A DNA stretch of 38,702 bases from a virus: positions 1-38,702 of the IMG/VR virus record IMGVR_UViG_3300042558_002638; one strand, written 5' to 3'. Below the pieces are notes generated by a model. That model had not been told where the DNA came from, ran no database searches, and was given only the letters and a program-made list of their open reading frames with translations. Positions 6,062 through 12,164 of the stretch are shown here, piece by piece; the first letter of the stretch is position 1, and each line of letters starts with the position of its first letter. Both the position numbers and the translations under genes were made by a program.

Positions 6062-6644
6062 ACGCCCGATCCCATTCAAAGGCGAAATGGTCCGCGCCAT
6101 CCTTGATGGCCGCAAGACGCAAACGCGGCGGGCGGTGAAGCCGGTCCCTACCTTTAATGGCGGAGGCGCCTGCCATGATGCAGATGCATTGCAACACGAT
6201 TACGTTGAACCGCATTGGGTTTTTCCCAAAATCTGCAAATACGGCGCCCCCGGCGACATGCTTTGGGTGCGGGAAGCGTGGCGCGCATGGTCACAATATG
6301 ACGACTGGCCACCGTCGCGCCTGCCGCCTGGGGTGGATGTGCAATACATCGCGGATGCAAGCGCGCCCTGGTCAAGCCGTCACCGCTCCCCACGCTACAT
6401 GCCGCGCTGGGCATCGCGCATCACGCTCCACATCACGGATATTCGCGTGGAACGGTTGCAGGATATCTCCGAGGATGACGCGCGGGCGGAGGGTTGCGAT
6501 CCAGTCGTTCACCCGGACGGCGCGGTTGATTGCGGCACTCGGAAAACCACCTTCGCCAAGCTCTGGAACAAGATCAACGGCCCCGGAGCATGGAGCGCAA
6601 ACCCCTGGGTGTGGGCGATCAGCTTTGAAAGGGTGAAGCCATGA
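6054..6644 (+). CDS. ASCH-fold phage protein
   Basis: 196 aa. The sequence follows the phage branch of the ASCH (PUA-like, RNA- or modified-base-binding) fold closely. It has PIPFKGEMVRAILDGRKTQT at the start, then PGDMLWVREAW (about 71), YMPRWASRITLHITDIRVER (about 117), DISEDDARAEG, and a terminal FAKLWNKINGPGAW..NPWVWAISFE. In cellular homologues such folds bind RNA or act on N4-acetylcytidine, and the phage members have no agreed function. Start 6054 is favoured over an in-frame ATG at 6045 because it overlaps the previous stop closely, as elsewhere in this operon. Confidence 0.8.
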   Translation: MTERPIPFKGEMVRAILDGRKTQTRRAVKPVPTFNGGGACHDADALQHDYVEPHWVFPKICKYGAPGDMLWVREAWRAWSQYDDWPPSRLPPGVDVQYIADASAPWSSRHRSPRYMPRWASRITLHITDIRVERLQDISEDDARAEGCDPVVHPDGAVDCGTRKTTFAKLWNKINGPGAWSANPWVWAISFERVKP

Positions 6645-6829
6645 CTAACCTCATCTACACCTCAATTACTCAGGAGGCCCTTGCCGTAGCCGATACGGAA
6701 GCGGCGATGTGGATGCGGTCTGTCACGGGGCGACGGCGCGCGGTGCCCGAGCATGAGGTTCCGAACATGGTTCGCAGCATTATCGTCGCCTACCTGACAC
6801 ACGTCGCGATGAACAAGGTGAAGCCATGA
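6641..6829 (+). CDS. Hypothetical small protein
   Basis: 62 aa, ATGA overlaps at both ends. It is helical, with VRSIIVAYLTHVAM forming a moderately hydrophobic stretch near residues 44-57 that is too short and polar for a clear membrane helix. No family is recognised. Confidence 0.6.
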   Translation: MTNLIYTSITQEALAVADTEAAMWMRSVTGRRRAVPEHEVPNMVRSIIVAYLTHVAMNKVKP

Positions 6830-7137
6830 CTGACCCCGCCACCCTTCTAACCCTTGCCGACCGGCTATCTCAATCGCAAAAAAAGGCATTGATTTGGCTG
6901 GCGGAAAACGACCACTGGCGAAGTGCATGGACGGTGCAGAGGCGCGCAGTCACCCAACAACATCCTGAATTATGGTCGCATCTTCGGGTTTCTGGAAAGA
7001 AACAAATTCTAATTGAAAAATCAGATATGGCCGCGTTGAAAGATTTTATCGTGGCGGAGTGTAGCAACAATCGCTTGTGGGTTTTGACGCCTATCGGCCA
7101 GAAAGTTTATGAAACACTGAGGGAGTTAAGCCAATGA
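6826..7137 (+). CDS. Hypothetical protein, winged-helix-like
   Basis: 103 aa. The first 13 residues (MTDPATLLTLADR) match the start of the protein at 7370, at DNA level as well. The rest is different: SQSQKKALIWLAEND, then a region ending RLWVLTPIGQKVYETLREL. That ending (LTPIGQKVYETL) is typical of winged-helix DNA-binding proteins, where a strand-turn-strand wing precedes the last helix. DNA binding is inferred. The leader appears to be a swapped N-terminal module. Confidence 0.6.
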   Translation: MTDPATLLTLADRLSQSQKKALIWLAENDHWRSAWTVQRRAVTQQHPELWSHLRVSGKKQILIEKSDMAALKDFIVAECSNNRLWVLTPIGQKVYETLRELSQ

Positions 7138-7370
7138 CCAAACACGCTGTAGAATTTTGCTATAAGGAAATGGAACCGCTTTTGCGGCACATTGCCAGCG
7201 CCGTGAAATCCGCGCCGCTTTCGGAAAAAGAGCGCGCTGGCTTAGCCATAATGATTCTGGCGGATATGGCAGGCACAACCTTGGGCATAATTGGGCTTGA
7301 AGCAACGCAAGAAAATATGAGTCAGCTTGGGGAGCTTATGGCGTCGTCATTCTTAAAGGGCATGAACTGA
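7134..7370 (+). CDS. Hypothetical small helical protein
   Basis: 78 aa, helical throughout. A moderately hydrophobic central stretch (LAIMILADMAGTTLGIIGLE, 39-58) could be an amphipathic core rather than a membrane span. It sits between two genes whose first 40 bases are near-identical, so it could have been inserted between module copies. No family is recognised. Confidence 0.6.
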   Translation: MTKHAVEFCYKEMEPLLRHIASAVKSAPLSEKERAGLAIMILADMAGTTLGIIGLEATQENMSQLGELMASSFLKGMN

Positions 7371-7702
7371 TGACTGACCCCGCCACCCTCCTAGCCCTAG
7401 CCGACCGCTGCGAACAGGCAGCGGGGGTGGATCAAAAGGCCGTTATGCTGGCCGTAGTGGACGCGCTTGGGCTACCCTCAAAGCAGCACTACCTCATCGT
7501 GCGCATGATTGAAATCGGCGCTTATGAAAGCGCGGCGATTGCGCTGGTGCCGGAGGGGTGGACATGGGGGAAATTCTTTGGCGGCTCCGCTGAGTGCGTG
7601 AGTATAAGCGGCCCATCTATTCTATTTGAGCGGGGGCTTAGCGATAAGCCTGCGCTGGCTATATGCGCCGCCGCGCTACGGGCAAGGGCTGCAATGGGAT
7701 GA
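7370..7702 (+). CDS. Phage accessory protein (LADRCEQAAG family)
   Basis: 110 aa, start overlapping the upstream stop (TGATG). It begins MTDPATLLALADRCEQAAG, has ALVPEGWTWGKFFGG near residues 58-72 and ends LAICAAALRARAAMG. This combination (LA[DE]RCE..AG, then LVPEG, then ALCAAALRAR) is widespread in phages of alphaproteobacteria and other hosts and has no known function. The gene at 7868 is a paralogue with the same three anchors and a different middle. Confidence 0.7.
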   Translation: MTDPATLLALADRCEQAAGVDQKAVMLAVVDALGLPSKQHYLIVRMIEIGAYESAAIALVPEGWTWGKFFGGSAECVSISGPSILFERGLSDKPALAICAAALRARAAMG

Positions 7703-7875
7703 GTAAGTTTTGGCACGACATGGTTAAGGGAGGTGTTCAAGGACTATGCCTCTACATCTTTATATCAATAATGAAACCAAACCTTTTCGATAGCTTTTGG
7801 AGGCTGGCTCTTGTGTGGTTTTCGATTTTGATTTTTGTCAGAATGGACCGATGGGAATGGAAGAAAGATGAGTGA
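7699..7875 (+). CDS. Small two-helix membrane protein
   Basis: 58 aa, start overlapping the upstream stop (ATGA). Residues 12-25 (GVQGLCLYIFISIM) and 32-48 (FWRLALVWFSILIFVRM) are hydrophobic and separated by a short loop, so it is probably a membrane hairpin with charged ends. It lies between two paralogous genes. Holin-like size, but in the wrong transcription unit for a late lysis gene. Function unknown. Confidence 0.6.
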   Translation: MSKFWHDMVKGGVQGLCLYIFISIMKPNLFDSFWRLALVWFSILIFVRMDRWEWKKDE

Positions 7876-8224
7876 ACGCGATTTAGCCCTTGCCGAGCGC
7901 TGCGAACAGGCAGCCGGGCCGGATAGGGAATTGGATTGTCATATTCACGCGCTCATAGAAGGGCGCAACATCAGGCCCGAACGATGGATTGAGACTGTAC
8001 GACTTCATGACCACGCTGTTCCTCGCTACACCGCCAGCCTCGACGCGGCGGTTACGCTGGTGCCGGAGGGGCATGAGTGGCTGCGTAAGAATGAAATTTG
8101 CATGACCGTCTATCGCGCTCCCACCGACCCGAAAGAGTGGGCGCGACACATAGACGCGCGCGGCGCCACCCCAACACTAGCCTTATGCGCCGCCGCGCTA
8201 CGGGCAAGGTCGGCGATGCTATGA
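7868..8224 (+). CDS. Phage accessory protein (LAERCEQAAG family)
   Basis: 118 aa. It opens MSERDLALAERCEQAAGPDRELD, has YTASLDAAVTLVPEGHEWL near residues 58-76 and ends LALCAAALRARSAML. It is the paralogue of the protein at 7370. Its first 26 bases are identical to the start of the next gene, and its 3-prime end resembles that of the 7370 gene. Both ends therefore look like recombination joints in this part of the operon. Function unknown. Confidence 0.7.
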   Translation: MSERDLALAERCEQAAGPDRELDCHIHALIEGRNIRPERWIETVRLHDHAVPRYTASLDAAVTLVPEGHEWLRKNEICMTVYRAPTDPKEWARHIDARGATPTLALCAAALRARSAML

Positions 8225-8382
8225 GTGAACGCGATTTAGCCCTTGCATTTGCGCAGCAAATTGTCCCAGGCATCACGGACGCGGAGTTATATGAGATTCA
8301 CGACTGCTGGGGCGGTTATTGGCAAATCAATGTGCCGCGCGAAGGTCGCCTCATTCTTTACAATTTTGGCCGACGAATATGA
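8221..8382 (+). CDS. Hypothetical small protein, last gene of the rightward operon
   Basis: 53 aa, start overlapping the upstream stop (ATGA). The first eight codons (MSERDLAL) are identical in DNA to those of the preceding gene. After that the sequence diverges into AFAQQIVPGITDAELYEIHD, then GGYWQINVPREGRLILYNFGRRI, which looks like a small alpha-beta domain. It is either a complete small protein carrying a borrowed N-terminus or the remains of a larger one. Confidence 0.6.
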   Translation: MSERDLALAFAQQIVPGITDAELYEIHDCWGGYWQINVPREGRLILYNFGRRI

Positions 8383-8394
8383 TATGCGTTTCCC

Positions 8395-8449
8395 AAAAAA
8401 GGGGAGCGCTGGACACTGGAGCCGCAGACCCAGCCCTCGCCGCTCCCCT
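8395..8449 (-). terminator. Intrinsic terminator of the leftward late operon
   Basis: On the minus strand AGGGGAGCG (8449-8441) pairs with CGCTCCCCT (8408-8400) and is followed by a T run (8400-8395). The loop is 32 nt and may hold a small inner hairpin. It starts 35 bp after the endolysin stop, where the two convergent transcription units meet. Confidence 0.7.
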
Positions 8450-8483
8450 CCCTTGGCCACGCTCGCGCGCTGCCAAAGCCTTC

Positions 8484-8951
8484 TTACACTGGATAAACCG
8501 CCGCCGGCAGTTCAAAATGCGGCCCGTCCAAAAACGGCCTGCGCCCCGCCGCGCGCCTTTCTGCCACATAGGCGTCCTTAGCCGCTTCTGCGCCGCCCTT
8601 GGGCCAGTCTTGCACCAGCCTGCCCCATGCGCCGCCCCATATCAGCGGGACGCCCTCAGCGCGCGCCGCATCAGCTACGGCGTCGGCCATCGGGTAAAAG
8701 TGCTTCCAATCCCATGACACATCCGTCCCGACCAATGGCGCCAGGTCAACCGCGTGGCCGGTCAGGTGGCGGCTGTTCAGGGTTTGGGTTTTGCCCGCGC
8801 GCATCAATTCGGCTTGCCGCTCAGGCGTCCGCCGCCCGCCGTCAAGCGGCACCCGGAACATCGCGCCGCCTTCCGCCGCGCGCCGCACCACCCGCATAAG
8901 GTCAGGATGCACCCCGGCAAGGCGCAATTCGCAGCGGGCGGAAATGGTCAC
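8484..8951 (-). CDS. Endolysin, M15 (VanY-like) peptidase
   Basis: 155 aa. SRHLTGHAVDL (60-70) gives the Ser-x-His-x6-Asp motif and GPHFEL (143-148) the second histidine; His62, Asp69 and His145 would hold the catalytic zinc. This is the M15 family of L-Ala-D-Glu or D-Ala-D-Ala peptidases, which includes the phage T5 endolysin. It cleaves the peptide part of peptidoglycan at the end of infection. There is no signal peptide, so export must use the holin encoded just upstream; the start overlaps that gene (ATGA). It is the last gene of the late operon. Confidence 0.9.
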   Translation of the reverse strand: MTISARCELRLAGVHPDLMRVVRRAAEGGAMFRVPLDGGRRTPERQAELMRAGKTQTLNSRHLTGHAVDLAPLVGTDVSWDWKHFYPMADAVADAARAEGVPLIWGGAWGRLVQDWPKGGAEAAKDAYVAERRAAGRRPFLDGPHFELPAAVYPV

Positions 8952-9484
8952 GGCTTACCTCCGGTCAGGCGGTCCAAGGTGTCAGATTTGCGGGCACTTC
9001 CAGCGCTGGAACCAAAGAAATACGCCCAAGCCATAACCAGAAGGGTGTCCATTGTGCCCATTGCGCGGGCCAGCAATTCGCGGTTAGCCGAAGGTACAAC
9101 ATCCGTAGTCAAAATATACATCATGCCGGCCCATGCCACAGTCACCACAATAACCAAAACTCGAGGCGTCCAATCTTTCGTTCTGATTTCACGATTCCGG
9201 GCGCTATCCCGATCCTCGGCGGCTATTTTTTCAAGATCAACCTCAATCCGCTCCATTGCCAGTTTGAAATCGTGATCTTGTTTTTTTAGGGCGAGAAGCT
9301 GTTCCGGCGTGGCGCTGGCAATGGCCGCGCTAACCTCCTCCGGTGTCCCGTCCGGGCGCCCTAGAATGGCGTCAGATAGGGCTTGCGCGGCAGTGCCGAC
9401 CAGTATCCCAGCAGGCCCCCCGATCACCTTGGCGATGGTCGGGGCAACGGCCATGATAGGCCGCGCAATGTCTTTCCAATCCAT
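8948..9484 (-). CDS. Holin of the GTA 3-TM type
   Basis: 178 aa. The N-terminus (IMAVAPTIAKVIGGPAGILVG, about 10-31) is hydrophobic, followed by a polar helical section (45-105). Two clear membrane helices then occur near 109-127 (VLVIVVTVAWAGMMYILTT) and 145-160 (TLLVMAWAYFFGSSAG). The layout matches the 3-TM holin family first defined in gene transfer agents of Rhodobacterales, with the conserved DRDSARNREIRTKDWTPR segment before the membrane pair. It would permeabilise the inner membrane to release the endolysin, whose gene overlaps the stop. A Shine-Dalgarno AGGAG precedes the ATG. Confidence 0.8.
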   Translation of the reverse strand: MDWKDIARPIMAVAPTIAKVIGGPAGILVGTAAQALSDAILGRPDGTPEEVSAAIASATPEQLLALKKQDHDFKLAMERIEVDLEKIAAEDRDSARNREIRTKDWTPRVLVIVVTVAWAGMMYILTTDVVPSANRELLARAMGTMDTLLVMAWAYFFGSSAGSARKSDTLDRLTGGKP

Positions 9485-9485
9485 G

Positions 9486-9842
9486 TTAAGGCTCCTGCTT
9501 TGGAAGCGCGTCTTTAGTCATCACGCCAGCCAAGCCGGCGCTTTTCAAAACGTCCATCAGCCTGCCTGCGGCGGACCCGGCCAAGCCCTGCCCGGCTGCG
9601 CTCATCATCATGTTGCGGAGCATGACTTGCTCTTCTGGCGTGGCCATTTCAGGGTTTCGCAATATCGTGCTGAACCGCTGCAAGCCGTTTTCTTGCATGG
9701 GCGCGGCTTGCTCCATGCCAGGATATTGCGGCAACCCCGGATCAGGATTGCCCATCAGGATACGCGCAAGCATGTCCTGCTGCCCAAAGGGCTGCGCGGC
9801 GGAAGGTGGCGCGGCAAGCGCGCGGGCTAGGGAATCGCTCAT
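9486..9842 (-). CDS. Hypothetical late protein
   Basis: 118 aa from the ATG at 9842, chosen because it has GGTGA upstream and sits 4 bp after the preceding stop; the frame is open to 9890. It is rich in Ala, Met, Pro and Gln, with low-complexity stretches (AAPPSAAQPFGQQ) and a helical C-terminal half. No motif is recognised. Position between the tail chaperones and the lysis genes suggests a minor virion or lysis-associated protein. Confidence 0.6.
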   Translation of the reverse strand: MSDSLARALAAPPSAAQPFGQQDMLARILMGNPDPGLPQYPGMEQAAPMQENGLQRFSTILRNPEMATPEEQVMLRNMMMSAAGQGLAGSAAGRLMDVLKSAGLAGVMTKDALPKQEP

Positions 9843-9846
9843 GTGT

Positions 9847-10137
9847 TCACCAATTAAGGAATTTGCGAAGGGCTTCTGCGACTGCGGCAACCGTGACGAT
9901 TACTGCAATCATTTTTTGCATCATCTTCTCTTGATTGGCCCATTGCCGCGCCATTTCATCACGGAATGTCAAAATGGCCTCTTTTTGCGTTTCGCGGATG
10001 GCCGAAATTGACTCCTTGATGTCTTTGTAACGGTCGGCACAAACCCGCTCGTGGTTATCGTGGCGCTCATAAAGAATGGCGATTTTTTGCTCGGCGTCAT
10101 TCATGCGCGGGCCGAAGGATGAATCGTGCGGGTTCAT
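9847..10137 (-). CDS. XhlA-like accessory membrane protein (probable)
   Basis: 96 aa. Residues 12-72 are charged and helical with heptad-like spacing (EQKIAILYERHDNHERV, IKESISAIRETQKEAI); residues 73-92 (MIAVIVTVAAVAEALRKF) form one C-terminal membrane helix. Coiled coil plus C-terminal anchor beside a holin gene is the layout of XhlA-type lysis accessory proteins. GGAGG stands 9 bases before the chosen ATG. The assignment is from layout, not from a diagnostic motif. Confidence 0.55.
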   Translation of the reverse strand: MNPHDSSFGPRMNDAEQKIAILYERHDNHERVCADRYKDIKESISAIRETQKEAILTFRDEMARQWANQEKMMQKMIAVIVTVAAVAEALRKFLNW

Positions 10138-10153
10138 AGCGTCACGGCCTCCT

Positions 10154-10387
10154 TCATGGCAAGATTAAAGCCAATTGGGCGGGCGTCTGTGCGGCAGTCA
10201 GGCGCGGGTCATTGGTCAAATCCCGCAGCCTTTGCCTTTCAGCGGCCACTCGGGCTTGTCCCGCCTGATCACCCATTTCCACCGCACGCATGAATTCAAC
10301 ATCAAGCGCCGCCAGCAGCGGTTCACGCGCGGCACGGATACGGTTGCGCTGAATTTCGATGGCCTTCGCCATGTCAATCTGGATCAT
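10154..10387 (-). CDS. Phage tail-fibre assembly chaperone-like protein
   Basis: 77 aa. The sequence (IDMAKAIEIQRNRIRAAREP, LLAALDVEFMRAVEMGD, RQRLRDLTNDPRL) matches small phage tail-assembly chaperone proteins that follow fibre genes. These contain the recurring pattern K-A-x-x-I-x-R-x-x-x-R-x-x-R, then L-D-x-x-x-x-R-A, then L-R-D-x-T-x-D-P. The start at 10387 has AAGGGAG upstream; the longer open frame overlaps the preceding gene. Confidence 0.65.
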   Translation of the reverse strand: MIQIDMAKAIEIQRNRIRAAREPLLAALDVEFMRAVEMGDQAGQARVAAERQRLRDLTNDPRLTAAQTPAQLALILP

Positions 10388-10643
10388 TTTCGGCTCCCTT
10401 CTGTTCCGCAAACCACGCTTCCGCACCAATGCCATACCCATCCGGCGCGCTGAAATCAGCGGTCCAAGCATCGCGGTAAGTGCGATCTTCCGGGATGGCG
10501 GATGCGGGAATGATGCGGAAGGCTACGCCCGCAGGCACATCCTTGCGCGCGATTTCTTGCAGCGGGATACCGCAGCCCGGCGCGGGGATGATTACCGCGA
10601 TACCGCCGTCATCGGAGGCATATATGATGCGTTGATCATTCAT
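10374..10643 (-). CDS. Tail-fibre assembly chaperone-like protein
   Basis: 89 aa, directly after the fibre gene and overlapping the next gene by 14 bp. IIYASDDGGIAVIIPAPGC, IPLQEIARKDVPAG, and YRDAWTADFSAPDGYGIG follow the pattern of a short beta-rich phage protein usually found between a fibre gene and its chaperone; the RDAWTADF motif is the clearest anchor. It probably helps the fibre fold or attach. Function in this phage is inferred from position. Confidence 0.65.
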   Translation of the reverse strand: MNDQRIIYASDDGGIAVIIPAPGCGIPLQEIARKDVPAGVAFRIIPASAIPEDRTYRDAWTADFSAPDGYGIGAEAWFAEQKGAENDPD

Positions 10644-10657
10644 TTTACTGTTTCCTT

Positions 10658-11881
10658 TTACCGAAAAACGAAAGCTGTCATTACAGAAGAATCTGCGGCG
10701 CCCCCGCCAGACGGACCAGATAATGCCCTAAAACCGCCTGTTGTTTGCCCAACTGTAGTTCGGTGCCCCGAGAAAAACGGCCCACCATCCCAAGTTGCCA
10801 TGACGAATGCGGCATAATTTGCATCAGGCATCGCCGTGATGAAGTTCATCGTGTAATCGCCGACGCCATTATCCGTAATGGAAGACACATTGCCAGAAGC
10901 GCGGATGGCTACAGTGCCAGTGCCGTTGAAGTTCACCCAGGCGCGGCATTTGAAATCTGGCAACAAAGTGCTGCCGCCCGGAATAACGGAAAGCTGCGAG
11001 CCATCCGCTGCGATTTCTTGGCGCGCTATGCCATCAGTGACAATCTGAATGCGGTTAGCGCCGGGTGACATAACCCCTGTGTTGGGATCACCCGAAAAAG
11101 ACACAGAAGGAGCGGCGGCTGTTCCCAAGGGCACAACTATTGCGCTGCCAGGAAGCACATACCCACCAGCCGGCTGATAACTCACCACCACCCAATTTCC
11201 GGAACCAAGCGACCGCGCCACCGCATTGTCACCCGCCGCCGTGGTGATGTTCGCCAACCCCGGCAGGATCAGGCTGGTCGCGTTATGCGTCAGCGTCAGC
11301 GCCGCCGCAAAGCGCAGATTGCGCGTGACGCCGTTTGCAGCCGTGCCAAAAGATGTAATTGTTGTGGTGCCGGTAATTCGCAGATTGTCTGTGGTTTGCG
11401 CGCCAAGGTCAGTCGTGGCAGCGCTGGCTAGGTCCACCCACGGCGAAGCGCTTTGCAAGCCATTAGCACCAAACCGCGCAACCTCAGCGCCCCCGACCGT
11501 GACCGCCAGCGTATCAGCGGCAGGCTGGAACAACCCCGTGTTGGTGTCACCCGACACAAACACCCCAGGCGCCGCCGCCGTGCCTGCAATAACGCCAAGC
11601 GCGCCGGTCGCGGTGTCGCCAGCCTTGGCCAAAGCATAGCTTGTTACCTGCCCTAGCGCCGCCGCGTCAGTGTTGGCGATGGCATTGCCCAGGCCAGTCA
11701 GCCGAAACCCGCCCATGGGGATGTTTGCGGTTGCGGGCGATTCGCCATTGCGGGCCATGCTCCCCGTTAAGGCGGTGGCGATGTCATCCATTTCTGAATT
11801 GACCGTCGCCGCCGTGATAGTGGTGCCCGCAACATAGGGCGCCACCGCACGGTTATAGGTGCCGGAACCGTTACGCGCCAT
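10658..11881 (-). CDS. Short tail fibre protein
   Basis: 407 aa. The N-terminus (MARNGSGTYNRAVAPYVAGT, ITAATVNSEMDDIATAL, MGGFRLTGLGNA) is a common virion-attachment start of podovirus and siphovirus fibres. Two repeats follow (GDTNTGLFQPAADTLAVTVG near 114, and GDPNTGVMSPGANRIQIVTD near 267). Each has the GDxNTG[LV]..P pattern of trimeric beta-prism stalks. The C-terminal 90 residues (from about NFITAMPDANYAAFV) resemble receptor-binding tips. GGAG precedes the ATG. This is the probable host-recognition protein and would decide host range. Confidence 0.8.
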   Translation of the reverse strand: MARNGSGTYNRAVAPYVAGTTITAATVNSEMDDIATALTGSMARNGESPATANIPMGGFRLTGLGNAIANTDAAALGQVTSYALAKAGDTATGALGVIAGTAAAPGVFVSGDTNTGLFQPAADTLAVTVGGAEVARFGANGLQSASPWVDLASAATTDLGAQTTDNLRITGTTTITSFGTAANGVTRNLRFAAALTLTHNATSLILPGLANITTAAGDNAVARSLGSGNWVVVSYQPAGGYVLPGSAIVVPLGTAAAPSVSFSGDPNTGVMSPGANRIQIVTDGIARQEIAADGSQLSVIPGGSTLLPDFKCRAWVNFNGTGTVAIRASGNVSSITDNGVGDYTMNFITAMPDANYAAFVMATWDGGPFFSGHRTTVGQTTGGFRALSGPSGGGAADSSVMTAFVFR

Positions 11882-11927
11882 GCGTGTTCTCCATGACAGA
11901 ATGCCCGCCTTGTGCTATGGGCGGGGG

Positions 11928-12164
11928 ATGATTGAAAGGCTTTTTGAGCTTGCTCTTTACGGCTTAGCGCTTGGCGCAAGCATAGGCTTTGTGGCCGGGC
12001 TTATCTTTGGATTGATAGCCCTTGCGCCGTCATTGGTGGCAAGATGTCGGCCTGCCCCCCGCCGACGCCACCGGCGCGCATTAGCGCTCTTGCAAGCGAT
12101 GCCGAAAGCCGAGATTGAGCGCCTTCCCGTAATTCGCGTGCGACAAGCGCCTCCGCCATCCTAA
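11928..12164 (+). CDS. Possible antisense small membrane protein
   Basis: 78 aa on the plus strand, the only such candidate within the leftward late operon. It starts in the 119-bp gap before the fibre gene and overlaps the last 164 bp of the gene at 12001-14094. Residues 7-40 (ELALYGLALGASIGFVAGLI, then FGLIALAPSLVA) form a long hydrophobic segment followed at once by a basic stretch (RCRPAPRRRHRRA), a classic positive-inside layout. The ribosome site is weak (GGCGGGGG). The overlapped gene looks genuine, so this may be a chance frame; it is kept because the membrane pattern is unusually good. Confidence 0.3.
   Translation: MIERLFELALYGLALGASIGFVAGLIFGLIALAPSLVARCRPAPRRRHRRALALLQAMPKAEIERLPVIRVRQAPPPS

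Noticed and set aside
5517-6215. 232-aa minus-strand frame under the rightward operon
   Set aside because: It is Pro/Arg/His-rich with shadow-like composition and overlaps three well-supported plus-strand genes with coupled starts.
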